Origin: an uncultured Collinsella sp.
Lineage (GTDB): Bacteria; Actinomycetota; Coriobacteriia; Coriobacteriales; Coriobacteriaceae
Direction: 5' to 3'
Length of the DNA stretch: 8,010 nt
Assembly (NCBI GenBank): GCA_900550595.1
Contig: URTB01000058.1
Location: forward strand, 1 to 8,010
Below the pieces are notes generated by a model that ran no database searches, was not told where the DNA came from, and worked only from the letters and a program-made list of their open reading frames with translations. Positions 1 through 6,048 of the stretch are shown here, one piece after another; the first letter of the stretch is position 1, and each line of letters opens with the position of its first letter. The translations under genes were made by a program, and so were the position numbers.

Positions 1-1
1 T

Positions 2-385
2 CTGTCGAGCTACCTGCGCGGCGGTCGCATTTCGGCCGCGAGCGCGATCATCGGCGCGGCGCTCAAGATTTGCCCGCTCATGACGGTCGATTGCGAAGGT
101 GAGCTGGCGCCGCGTGAGAAGATTCGCACCAAGAAGCGCGCGATCTCCGAGATGGCCAAGACCGTGATGGCGCATGTGCAGGACGGCGCGAACTATTCGG
201 GCAAGTGCATCATGTCGCACTCGGCGTGCCGTGAGGACGCCGAGGCCGTTGCGGCACTGATAGAGGAACAGGTTCCGCAGCTCAAAGGCAAGATTGAGAT
301 CAATAGCATCGGTGCTCTGATTGGCTCGCATACCGGCCCCGGCACGGTGGCCGTCTTCTTTATGGGCGACAAGCGCGTGGACTAA
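2..385 (+). CDS. DegV family fatty-acid-binding protein, C-terminal part (5' truncated by window edge)
   Basis: Only the last 127 residues are present, because the frame is open from base 2 and the gene starts outside the window; the family is usually about 280 residues. DegV/FakB proteins bind a fatty acid and present it to the kinase FakA, which phosphorylates it for phospholipid synthesis; they act in the cytoplasm. Visible family signatures are YLRGGRISAASAIIGAAL near the left edge, the conserved GGRI segment followed by the small helix, and GSHTGPGTVAVFF near the C-terminus, the typical Gly/His-rich loop that closes the lipid and phosphate site. The final residues GDKRVD also fit DegV C-termini. 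The gene ends in TAA and is followed by 66 bases of unremarkable sequence and then a hairpin shared with the convergent gene. The family is clear, but which fatty acid is bound, and whether a FakA partner exists, cannot be seen. Confidence 0.9.
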   Translation: MSSYLRGGRISAASAIIGAALKICPLMTVDCEGELAPREKIRTKKRAISEMAKTVMAHVQDGANYSGKCIMSHSACREDAEAVAALIEEQVPQLKGKIEINSIGALIGSHTGPGTVAVFFMGDKRVD

Positions 386-451
386 CGTTTGTGGGCTGGC
401 TGACGGTTTTAACGGCTACGCCTGTTCTCCGGGCATTCGATAACAGAAAAA

Positions 452-480
452 GGCCCGTCCCATTGTTTGCGGGGCGGGCC
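452..480 (-). terminator. Rho-independent terminator between convergent genes
   Basis: A 10-bp GC-rich stem pairs 452-461 (GGCCCGTCCC) with 471-480 (GGGGCGGGCC), with one G-U type pair and a 9-base loop. Read on the minus strand it lies 12 bases after the TAA of the TIM-barrel gene and is followed at once by TTTTTCTGTT, a proper U-tract. Read on the plus strand it follows the degV-like gene, but the tail TTGCTGTT is poorer, so it is best for the minus-strand gene and may act in both directions. Confidence 0.85.
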
Positions 481-492
481 TTGCTGTTGCGG

Positions 493-1584
493 TTAGCGTT
501 TCTTTCCGCGGAAGAAGAAGCCGTGCAGCGAGGGCTTGAGTCCGCGGTTGGCGCGACGTTCCTCGATATGATCGTGGATCGAAGCGACGCGTTCGATGAC
601 TTCGTCGGGGATCGGCACATCGGGATTCATGTTCTCGACCTGGCTGACCTCGGCGGCGGCGACCTGGTCGATAATGGGCACATCGTCGCGCGAGATGACG
701 GGCGTGGCGTCTTCCTTCATCTTGCGATAGCGCTGCATCATGTCGGTCTGCAGCTGCTGGGCCGATGGCGGCGTCCAGATGATGGCGTTGGCGCCGGCGG
801 CGATGGTCTCACGGATGCTCTCGGGCGTTTTGCCGCCCGGTGCGATGAGCGGCAGGTTGGGATAGTGCTCGCGCAGCTCGCGCAGGACCTGGGGCGTGTT
901 TTTGCCGGCGGCGATGTTGAGAATCTTGGCTCCGGCGCGCACCTTGGCGTGAGCATCGTCGTCGCAGCGAACGACCGTGGCGATGACGGGGATGTCGGCG
1001 ATGTTGGTGATGTGCTCGACCATCTCGGCAGTAGCGGGGGAGTTGACCACGCAGCCCGCCGCGCCCTGCATCTCGGATACGGCCGCCATCTGCACGGAAC
1101 GCTTACCGGTGGTGGTGCCGCCGCCAACGCCCACAAAGACCGGGCACTCGGCAACAGTCAGCAACGCTTGCGTAATGGCGGGCTGCGGCGTGAAGGGGTA
1201 GACGGCAAACACGGCGTCGGCATTGGAGTTGCGGATGACCGCCACGTCGGTGGTGTAGATGAGCGATTTGATGCGGCGGCCAAAGAGCGTAAAGCCGCTG
1301 GCCTCCTCGATCTCATCGGGCATACGGAGGGCTGCCTTGCGCAGACGCCCGTCGATGGGCAGCGGCTCCATGGGCAAAAGGCCGTTGGGAGTTACGGCCA
1401 CCTGGGGCTCGGTAAATTCGTCTGCAAGCTCAACCTCGGAGAAGTCGACCGAGGCGACGATGTCCTCGTGAACCTCGGCGGGAACATCGATGGGGGCTTG
1501 GTCGTTCGTCGCGGCAGGCGTCTCGAAGGAGCTGGTGCCGACAAAGGCGTCGACGCGCTCGTTCAAATCGTTGAGAGAATCCAT
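493..1584 (-). CDS. TIM-barrel-like protein of unknown function (aldolase-like fold inferred)
   Basis: A 363-residue cytoplasmic protein with no signal peptide or membrane segment; I do not recognise a characterised family. Residues 1-70 are acidic and look disordered. Residues about 100-275 read as an alternating beta/alpha barrel with Gly-rich strand ends: VFVGVGGGTTTGKR (149-162), IPVIATVVRCDDDAH (198-212), KILNIAAGKNTPQVL (220-234) and PLIAPGGKTPESIRETIAAGANAII (245-269). The last segment, a Gly-Gly phosphate-type loop followed by a helix and a GAxAI strand, recalls KDPG-aldolase, ThiG and related phosphate-binding barrels. The C-terminus is a charged helix ending in a basic FFFRGKKR tail. 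The start codon at 1584 is the first methionine of the open frame on this side; the upstream GGACC is only a weak ribosome binding site. The gene stands alone, with a promoter candidate about 30 bases upstream and a terminator downstream. The fold is inferred from motif rhythm and no substrate can be proposed. Confidence 0.8.
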   Translation of the reverse strand: MDSLNDLNERVDAFVGTSSFETPAATNDQAPIDVPAEVHEDIVASVDFSEVELADEFTEPQVAVTPNGLLPMEPLPIDGRLRKAALRMPDEIEEASGFTLFGRRIKSLIYTTDVAVIRNSNADAVFAVYPFTPQPAITQALLTVAECPVFVGVGGGTTTGKRSVQMAAVSEMQGAAGCVVNSPATAEMVEHITNIADIPVIATVVRCDDDAHAKVRAGAKILNIAAGKNTPQVLRELREHYPNLPLIAPGGKTPESIRETIAAGANAIIWTPPSAQQLQTDMMQRYRKMKEDATPVISRDDVPIIDQVAAAEVSQVENMNPDVPIPDEVIERVASIHDHIEERRANRGLKPSLHGFFFRGKKR

Positions 1585-1614
1585 GGCGGTCCGTTTCTAT
1601 GCTGTGCGGTCGGC

Positions 1615-1643
1615 AGTGTACGACCGGCGTTGCGAGTGCTAAA
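1615..1643 (-). promoter_or_regulatory. Candidate sigma-70-type promoter of the TIM-barrel gene, overlapping a CIRCE half-site
   Basis: On the minus strand a TTTAGC -35-like hexamer (1638-1643) and a TACACT -10-like hexamer (1615-1620) are 17 bases apart and lie 31 bases upstream of the start codon. The match is moderate (3/6 and 4/6). The -35 overlaps GAGTGCTAA (1634-1642, + strand), identical to one arm of the HrcA-binding CIRCE element; the second arm is not recognisable. Confidence 0.35.
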
Positions 1644-1776
1644 TCGTTTGACGAGTTGATTTTTCCCCGCTGCGCCATCCGTTAGACTGAAGGGCCGGCG
1701 AACGTGAAGGAGCTGTGGTGGCGGGAATCGAGGTGCTATCTTGAATGTCCTGTATACAAAAGAGAGGTGATGCGGT

Positions 1777-1947
1777 ATGGAATTCTCGGCAATGTTAGGC
1801 TCGATTGGCCTATGCGTGGGCGCAATCGTTGCCGCCGCGGTCATCTACTTTGCGGTCACGGCCATTAAGGGCAAAAAGGCCGAGCGCAAGGAGTGTGAAG
1901 CGCTTGCGCGGCATAAGGACCAGCAGGACAGGCGCGCACGGCGATAG
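1777..1947 (+). CDS. Small single-pass membrane protein, 56 residues, unknown function
   Basis: A short open frame starts with ATG at 1777 and ends with TAG at 1945-1947. It is preceded by an excellent ribosome binding site, AGAGGTGA at 1763-1770, six bases before the ATG. The product has a short N-terminus (MEFSAMLGS), one hydrophobic segment at residues about 9-30 (IGLCVGAIVAAAVIYFAVTAI), and a strongly charged tail (KGKKAERKE...QDRRARR) of about 26 residues likely to form a cytoplasmic helix, giving an N-out, C-in orientation by the positive-inside rule. There is no lipobox or cleavage site. It sits between two minus-strand genes with its own 5' region; possible -10 TAGACT at 1683-1688 is weak. 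Its 3' end lies 24 bases from the stop codon of the convergent methyltransferase gene. I recognise no family. The reality of the gene rests on the ribosome binding site plus the clean membrane-protein composition. Confidence 0.7.
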   Translation: MEFSAMLGSIGLCVGAIVAAAVIYFAVTAIKGKKAERKECEALARHKDQQDRRARR

Positions 1948-1971
1948 CTTGTTGAGTTTTGAATCCGTGCG

Positions 1972-3075
1972 CTAGCTGCGTTTTCGGACCAGGGCGATAT
2001 AGAAGCCCTCAAAGACGCGACTGGGCGGAATGGTCAGCGTACCGGGCACGCCGTTGGCAATGGCCGAGACGTGGCCCGCGGCAATGGCTTCGGTAAGGGC
2101 GTTGCACTCGATATGCGGCTTGTCGCCGGTATCCTGGGCGCGACGCGCTTCACTTTCGCTCGGCGTGCCGTCGAGGGGGATGAGCTCACAGTCCATGTGC
2201 TTGTCGAGGGCCTCTTGCAGGGCATCCTCGTTTTCCTGCGGCAAGATCGAACATGTCGAATAGACCAGCGTGCCGCCCGGTTTGAGGGCCCCCATGGCGC
2301 GGTCCAGAAGCGCGCGCTGCGAGCGGGCGCATTTGACGAGCAACTGCTCGGTAAGGCCGCGCAAGCTCTTTTCGTTGCCGCTGATGACGGTGCCCGTGCC
2401 GGTGCAGGGGGCGTCGAGCAGGATGCGGTCAAAGCGGAAGAACTCGTCAAGCCCGCGTGCGTCAATACGCATGACGGGCACGTTTTTGGCGCCCTGGCGG
2501 CCCAAGTTGGCCTCGAGCTTTTCGGCGCGGGGAATGCTCATCTCGCAGGCGGTGAGGTGTGCCTGTCCCTGGGTGAGGGCGGCGATCTGCGTCGTCTTGC
2601 CACCGGGGGCAGCGCACATATCCAGGATATCCTCGCCGGCATGTGCGCCCAGCACCAAAGGCGGCATCATGGACGACAGGCTCTGCAGGTAGACCTTGCC
2701 GTCACGGTAGATGTCGAGGTCCCACAGGTCGGAAACCTGGGCCTCGGGCAGGATGAAAGCGTCCGGGTACCATGCGACGGAGCGGTGGGCGATCCCGGCG
2801 GCGTCGAGTGCCGCGGCGATGTCCTCGGCGGTCGTCTTGAGCGTGTTGGCGCGTAGCGTAACCGGGCGCGTGGCTGCGGCGCCGAAGCCCTCAATCACGA
2901 GTTGGGCATCGGCGGGTGCATAGGCGCCGGCGACCGTGTCGACCATAAAGCGCGGCAGGTTGGCGGCGGAGTGTTGGGCGGCAAGCCGTTCGGAAAGCTC
3001 GGTAGCGGCAAACTGCCTAAGCTTGAGCTCGGGCTTAACCTGCTTTTTCTGCTTACGACGACGCGGCTTGGACAT
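1972..3075 (-). CDS. NOL1/NOP2/Sun family RNA (cytosine-5) methyltransferase
   Basis: A 367-residue SAM-dependent enzyme that methylates C5 of cytosine in rRNA or tRNA. The Lys/Arg-rich N-terminus (SKPRRRKQKKQVKPELKLR) suits RNA binding. The family hallmarks are in order: RANTLK (75-80), QSLSSMMPPL (131-140), SAM-binding DMCAAPGGKT (152-161), DAPCTGTGT with Cys224 as the release cysteine (221-229), and YSTCSILPQENE with Cys275 as the nucleophile (272-283), then the closing EGFYIALVRK strand (356-365). All catalytic residues are present. It lacks the NusB-like N-terminal domain of RsmB and the long C-terminal domain of RsmF (about 480 residues), so it is a compact catalytic core. The start at 3075 has a good ribosome binding site (GGAAGGA on the minus strand, around 3083-3089). 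It lies 59 bases downstream of the MetRS-like gene on the same strand with no terminator between them, so co-transcription is likely. The RNA target cannot be read from sequence. Confidence 0.93.
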   Translation of the reverse strand: MSKPRRRKQKKQVKPELKLRQFAATELSERLAAQHSAANLPRFMVDTVAGAYAPADAQLVIEGFGAAATRPVTLRANTLKTTAEDIAAALDAAGIAHRSVAWYPDAFILPEAQVSDLWDLDIYRDGKVYLQSLSSMMPPLVLGAHAGEDILDMCAAPGGKTTQIAALTQGQAHLTACEMSIPRAEKLEANLGRQGAKNVPVMRIDARGLDEFFRFDRILLDAPCTGTGTVISGNEKSLRGLTEQLLVKCARSQRALLDRAMGALKPGGTLVYSTCSILPQENEDALQEALDKHMDCELIPLDGTPSESEARRAQDTGDKPHIECNALTEAIAAGHVSAIANGVPGTLTIPPSRVFEGFYIALVRKRS

Positions 3076-3134
3076 CCGTCTTTCCTTCCCGTCCCAATTT
3101 GACTACTTTCCGGGTACGCTGCTGCTGGCGTGCT

Positions 3135-5285
3135 TTAGTACTGGCTCTCGTGCTTGCTAAAGAAGTCGAAGCGCGGGGGCAGCGGCTTCACGCGGTGCTC
3201 GCCGGGCTTCTCGCCCAGGCTCTCCACAAACTCGTCCGTGGAGGCAAAGATGTTATCCCAGCTAAAGAAAGCGACCGGGTCGATGTCGAAGTACTCGCAG
3301 ATGAGCTCGCAGCCGGCCGGGACGATGCCGTGCATCAGGACGGTCGCCACGCGCAGCTCGGTAAAGGCGTCGACCAGGGCCTGCTTCATGGCGGCGTTGG
3401 CCGGCTCGCCCTCGAGCTTGTTGGCGGCCTTGGAGGCATCGCTCCAGCGCTTGTTGGCGGCGCGCAGGTAGTCGTCGCACACGGCGAGCGCGCGGTGCGT
3501 CTCGAACTTGTACATGGCCTGCTCAAAGGCAAGGGCGGCCTGCTCGGCAGCCTCGACCACGGTGGCCGAGGCGGCGCCGGCGGGGATGCAACCGTTGCGA
3601 TAGGGGCTCTCGTCGCCCTCCTTGACGGCGACGCCGTAGAAGCAGCTGCGGGCCAGGCGGTTGAAGACGCCGGTCAAAAGCGCGCTCTCCTTAAGGGCGG
3701 GGTCGATGACGCGCTTGTCGTCGCAGGCGCGCACCTCGTTGCCGTCCTTGTCCTTGCCGGTCACGCGCGTGTCGTATGCCTTGGGGCTAAAGCTCACCGG
3801 CTTCTCGGACAGGCCGAGCGACAGCCAGTGCGCGCGCATCTGCTCGCAGGTGTAGTGGTTGAGCAGGTCGTCTGCCGGCGGGGGAGGCGTCTGCGAGGAC
3901 GAGCTGGCCTTTTTGCCCATGTAGAGCAGGTGGTAGCAGGCACTGACGGTGCTCTGCGTGAGGTTCCAGCCCAGGGCCTCCCACATGGCGGTCTGCGCGA
4001 TGCAGTAGAAGTAGATGTTGTCCTGGCCGATGAACTGGTAGATCTGAGCGTCGTCAGAGCACCACCAGTCGCGCCAGTCGAGTGAGCTGTGCTGGTAGGT
4101 GGGCGCGGGGACCTGCGTGGAATCGGCGGCGGGCTCGCCCATGAGGGCGGCATCCTGGGCGGCGACACCCTCGGTCACGCCAGCGGCGCGGGCATCGCGG
4201 GCGAGCACGGTGCGGGTGTAGCTGATGGGCGCCCACAGGCTCTCGGGCCAGCACCAGCAGGTGACGTCGGAAACGCCGTCGACCTCGGGCACCGGAACGC
4301 CCCAGTCGATGTTACCGGTGATGCGGAAGGGTACGAGCGCCTTGCCGCTGCGGAAGCGCACGCCGCCGTTAGCGAGCACCGCGTGGGCGTCGTCGCGCTC
4401 CTTCCAGCTGGGGAAGGTGACGGTAAAGCTGCTCTTGTTGCCCTCGGGCTCCAGCACGGTGTGCTCGGGCAGCTGGTCTTCGACGGCGTCGAAGGCCTCG
4501 CGGAACTTGTTTTGAATATAGAGCTGTGCCGGCAGCAGCCACTCTTCCATGGTCTTGGAGACCACGGAGCGAACCTGCGGGTTCTGGGCGAGCTTGGCGG
4601 TGTAGGTCTTCATAAAGTCGAGGTAGGCCGGCAGGTCGAAGTAGAGGTTGTCGACCGGGCGCAGCTCGGGCACCTCGCCGGTGAGCTGGCTCTTGGGCGC
4701 AATGAGCTCCTCGGGCTCAAACTGGTGACCCAGGTCGCACTCGTCGGCGTACGCCTTCTCGGACTTGCAGCCCTGGATGGGGCAGCGGCCGATCACCTGA
4801 CGGCCGTTGAGGAACGTGCCGGCCTTGGCGTCGTAGAACTGCAGCGTGGAGCGCTTGGAGATGGTGCCCTGCTCGTGCAGGCGCTCGATAATCTCGGCGG
4901 TTACCTCGTTGTGAATCTGCGCAGCCGGCTCAAGGCCCGAGCCGCCATAGATATCGCAGCTGATGTTGTAGTTGTTGAGGGTCGCGGCCTGGCGGGAGTG
5001 ATTGGACTCGACATACTCGTCGATGGACTTGTCGTAGCCTTCGTTCTCCTTGAGCTTGCGGTAGCTCTCCATGATGGGCGAGCCGTAGCAGTCGGTGCCC
5101 GAGGTGAAGATGACGTTCTCGCGGCCCAGACGGTCGCGCAGGAAGCGGGCGAAGAAGTCGGCCGGGACAAAGACGCCACCGACGTGGCCAAAGTGAAGGC
5201 CCTTGTTGCCGTAGGGCTCGCCGGCGGTAACGATGGCGCGGCGAGGCCAGCTGGGACGGTCGTTCATGGAGTATTTGGATGCCAT
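3135..5285 (-). CDS. metG: Divergent methionyl-tRNA synthetase-like class I aminoacyl-tRNA ligase
   Basis: A 716-residue cytoplasmic protein with the MetRS domain order. The Rossmann catalytic domain opens with AGEPYGNKGLHFGH, the HIGH motif as HFGH at residues 31-34. A zinc-knuckle-like insertion follows (CPIQGC...DECDLGH, ligands C168, C173, C183 and probably H187 in place of a fourth Cys), then EELI.PKSQLTG as in MetRS. NIDWGVPVP (326-334) and FIGQDNIYFY (418-427) match MetRS 'WGIPVP' and 'GKDN..FH', the latter with Tyr for His. The KMSKS loop reads KASSS (459-463), lacking the second lysine, followed by a Ser/Pro linker. The helical anticodon-binding domain is recognisable, but the usual anticodon-reading 'PW' is absent in ANKRWSDASKAANK. 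An extra Ala-rich segment lies at about 360-399. The start at 5285 (MASKYSMND) was chosen over the more distal ATG at 5378 because AAGGAG lies 4 bases upstream and the predicted promoter lies inside the longer frame. It is either this organism's MetRS or a divergent paralogue; the symbol is provisional. Confidence 0.85.
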   Translation of the reverse strand: MASKYSMNDRPSWPRRAIVTAGEPYGNKGLHFGHVGGVFVPADFFARFLRDRLGRENVIFTSGTDCYGSPIMESYRKLKENEGYDKSIDEYVESNHSRQAATLNNYNISCDIYGGSGLEPAAQIHNEVTAEIIERLHEQGTISKRSTLQFYDAKAGTFLNGRQVIGRCPIQGCKSEKAYADECDLGHQFEPEELIAPKSQLTGEVPELRPVDNLYFDLPAYLDFMKTYTAKLAQNPQVRSVVSKTMEEWLLPAQLYIQNKFREAFDAVEDQLPEHTVLEPEGNKSSFTVTFPSWKERDDAHAVLANGGVRFRSGKALVPFRITGNIDWGVPVPEVDGVSDVTCWCWPESLWAPISYTRTVLARDARAAGVTEGVAAQDAALMGEPAADSTQVPAPTYQHSSLDWRDWWCSDDAQIYQFIGQDNIYFYCIAQTAMWEALGWNLTQSTVSACYHLLYMGKKASSSSQTPPPPADDLLNHYTCEQMRAHWLSLGLSEKPVSFSPKAYDTRVTGKDKDGNEVRACDDKRVIDPALKESALLTGVFNRLARSCFYGVAVKEGDESPYRNGCIPAGAASATVVEAAEQAALAFEQAMYKFETHRALAVCDDYLRAANKRWSDASKAANKLEGEPANAAMKQALVDAFTELRVATVLMHGIVPAGCELICEYFDIDPVAFFSWDNIFASTDEFVESLGEKPGEHRVKPLPPRFDFFSKHESQY

Positions 5286-5289
5286 GGGA

Positions 5290-5295
5290 CTCCTT
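5290..5295 (-). promoter_or_regulatory. Ribosome binding site that fixes the MetRS-like start
   Basis: AAGGAG on the minus strand, four bases before the ATG at 5283-5285. Nothing comparable precedes the alternative ATG at 5378, which would add 31 Arg/His-rich residues without family resemblance. Confidence 0.8.
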
Positions 5296-5366
5296 CGCAT
5301 ATGGTGAGAGCGCGGCCGGGCGCAAGGCCTGGCAACGCGGTGGTCAATTCGTGCATATCGTTCGAC

Positions 5367-5375
5367 ATTATCGCA
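5367..5375 (-). promoter_or_regulatory. Extended -10 promoter of the MetRS-like gene
   Basis: On the minus strand the bases read TGCGATAAT, an extended -10 (TGn plus GATAAT, 5/6 match to TATAAT). No clear -35 is seen 16-18 bases upstream, as is common with extended -10 promoters. The transcript would start near 5360 and carry a 5' leader of about 75 nt, too short for a T-box. Confidence 0.5.
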
Positions 5376-5403
5376 CATGCGGGCGGGTACGTGGCAGGGG
5401 CGC

Positions 5404-5414
5404 TATCCTAAGAT
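5404..5414 (+). promoter_or_regulatory. Candidate -10 region giving a leaderless transcript for the metalloprotease-like gene
   Basis: TATCCT (5404-5409) overlaps TAAGAT (5409-5414), both acceptable -10 hexamers. Transcription from TATCCT would start at about 5416-5418, at the A of the ATG. No Shine-Dalgarno sequence lies between this element and the start codon. No convincing -35 was found; the zone where it would sit is shared with the divergent promoter on the other strand. Confidence 0.35.
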
Positions 5415-5417
5415 GCT

Positions 5418-5987
5418 ATGAATGAGATTTCCAACATACATGCGTTTGAGGACGAGGATTTTCTGCACGCCTGCGTTGTGTGGGGTATGGCAGTGCTTGG
5501 CGCATTTGCCGTGTGCCTGGTGCCGGTGTTTATGCTGCTGGGCGGGCCCGTGGACTTGGATGCGGCTGACGCGGGCGGTTGGACGGCAGTCTTGGGCTGG
5601 CTAGTCGGCTTGGCTGCGGTTTCGACGGCGTCATTTGCCGTGCACGAGCTGGTGCACGGCGTGTTCTTTAAGCTGCTGGCGCCTGCGGGCGCGCAGGTGA
5701 CCTTTGGGGCGAATCGCGAAACCTGCATGATTTACGCCTGCGCCGAGGGCGTGGTGTATTCGCGTGTGCGGTACATGGCGGTTTGCCTGGCACCGACGGT
5801 TGTTGTGACGACAGCGTTTGCCCTGGGGTTTGCGTTCTCGGGCTATCCGCTGCTGTGCTACCTGGCGGCCGGCTTGCATTTGTCGGGTTGTGTGGGCGAC
5901 TGGTATTACGTGCGGACCATTTTTCGCGACCGCCGCATTGTCGCCTGCGAGGACACGTCCTTTGGCGTGCGCTTTTTCGCAAGGTAG
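5418..5987 (+). CDS. DUF3267-like integral membrane zinc metalloprotease homologue
   Basis: A 189-residue protein with about four hydrophobic segments (roughly residues 17-42, 55-75, 117-140 and 143-165). HELVH at 76-80, at the end of the second segment, is a zincin HExxH motif with two His zinc ligands and the catalytic Glu. Asp161, in HLSGCVGDWYYVRTIF (154-169), is placed to be the third zinc ligand, as in DUF3267 and site-2-protease-like families. The conserved ARTxxxY-type stretch is replaced here by TFGANRETCMIYACAEG (95-111), a short extramembrane segment. The most likely role is an intramembrane or membrane-associated peptidase with unknown substrate. ATG at 5418 is the only sensible start, since the next in-frame Met is at residue 24 inside the first membrane helix. 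There is no Shine-Dalgarno sequence. It is transcribed away from the MetRS-like gene. Family assignment is fairly safe; activity is inferred from the intact motif. Confidence 0.8.
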   Translation: MNEISNIHAFEDEDFLHACVVWGMAVLGAFAVCLVPVFMLLGGPVDLDAADAGGWTAVLGWLVGLAAVSTASFAVHELVHGVFFKLLAPAGAQVTFGANRETCMIYACAEGVVYSRVRYMAVCLAPTVVVTTAFALGFAFSGYPLLCYLAAGLHLSGCVGDWYYVRTIFRDRRIVACEDTSFGVRFFAR

Positions 5988-5996
5988 TCTTTTGGG

Positions 5997-6029
5997 ATGA
6001 TTTTTCTGGGACGGGGATTAAAAAATCAT
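5997..6029. repeat. 9-bp AT-rich inverted repeat upstream of queH
   Basis: ATGATTTTT (5997-6005) is the exact reverse complement of AAAAATCAT (6021-6029), with 15 bases between. The AT-rich block stands out against a GC-rich background and lies just before the queH ribosome binding site. It could be an operator, or part of a promoter (TTGGGA 5992-5997 with GATTAA 6016-6021, spacing 18). The stem has one G-C pair only, so it is not a terminator. Confidence 0.4.
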
Positions 6030-6048
6030 TGCGGGGGAGGAGATGTTG

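Noticed and set aside
391..1659. A 422-codon open frame on the + strand opposite the TIM-barrel gene
   Set aside because: High-GC antisense shadow: Gly/Val/Arg/Leu/Asp-rich product without motifs and no ribosome binding site. The minus-strand protein has ordered Gly-rich motifs and a terminator.
5286..5360. T-box riboswitch in the MetRS-like leader
   Set aside because: The leader is only about 75 nt and shows no T-box sequence; a T-box needs roughly 200 nt.
5286..5378. Longer N-terminus for the MetRS-like protein starting at 5378
   Set aside because: The added residues are Arg/His-rich and unlike the family, there is no ribosome binding site at 5378, and the likely -10 element lies inside the extension.
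3099..5411. Two long + strand frames (3099-4085 and 4089-5411) opposite the MetRS-like gene
   Set aside because: Antisense shadows of a clear synthetase gene, with low-complexity Gly/Val/Leu/Ala composition.
5988..6048. preQ1 riboswitch before queH, suggested by CTGGG followed by an A-rich run
   Set aside because: The G-rich strand has no C-rich partner to form the P1 stem, and the tail pairing characteristic of preQ1-I cannot be drawn.
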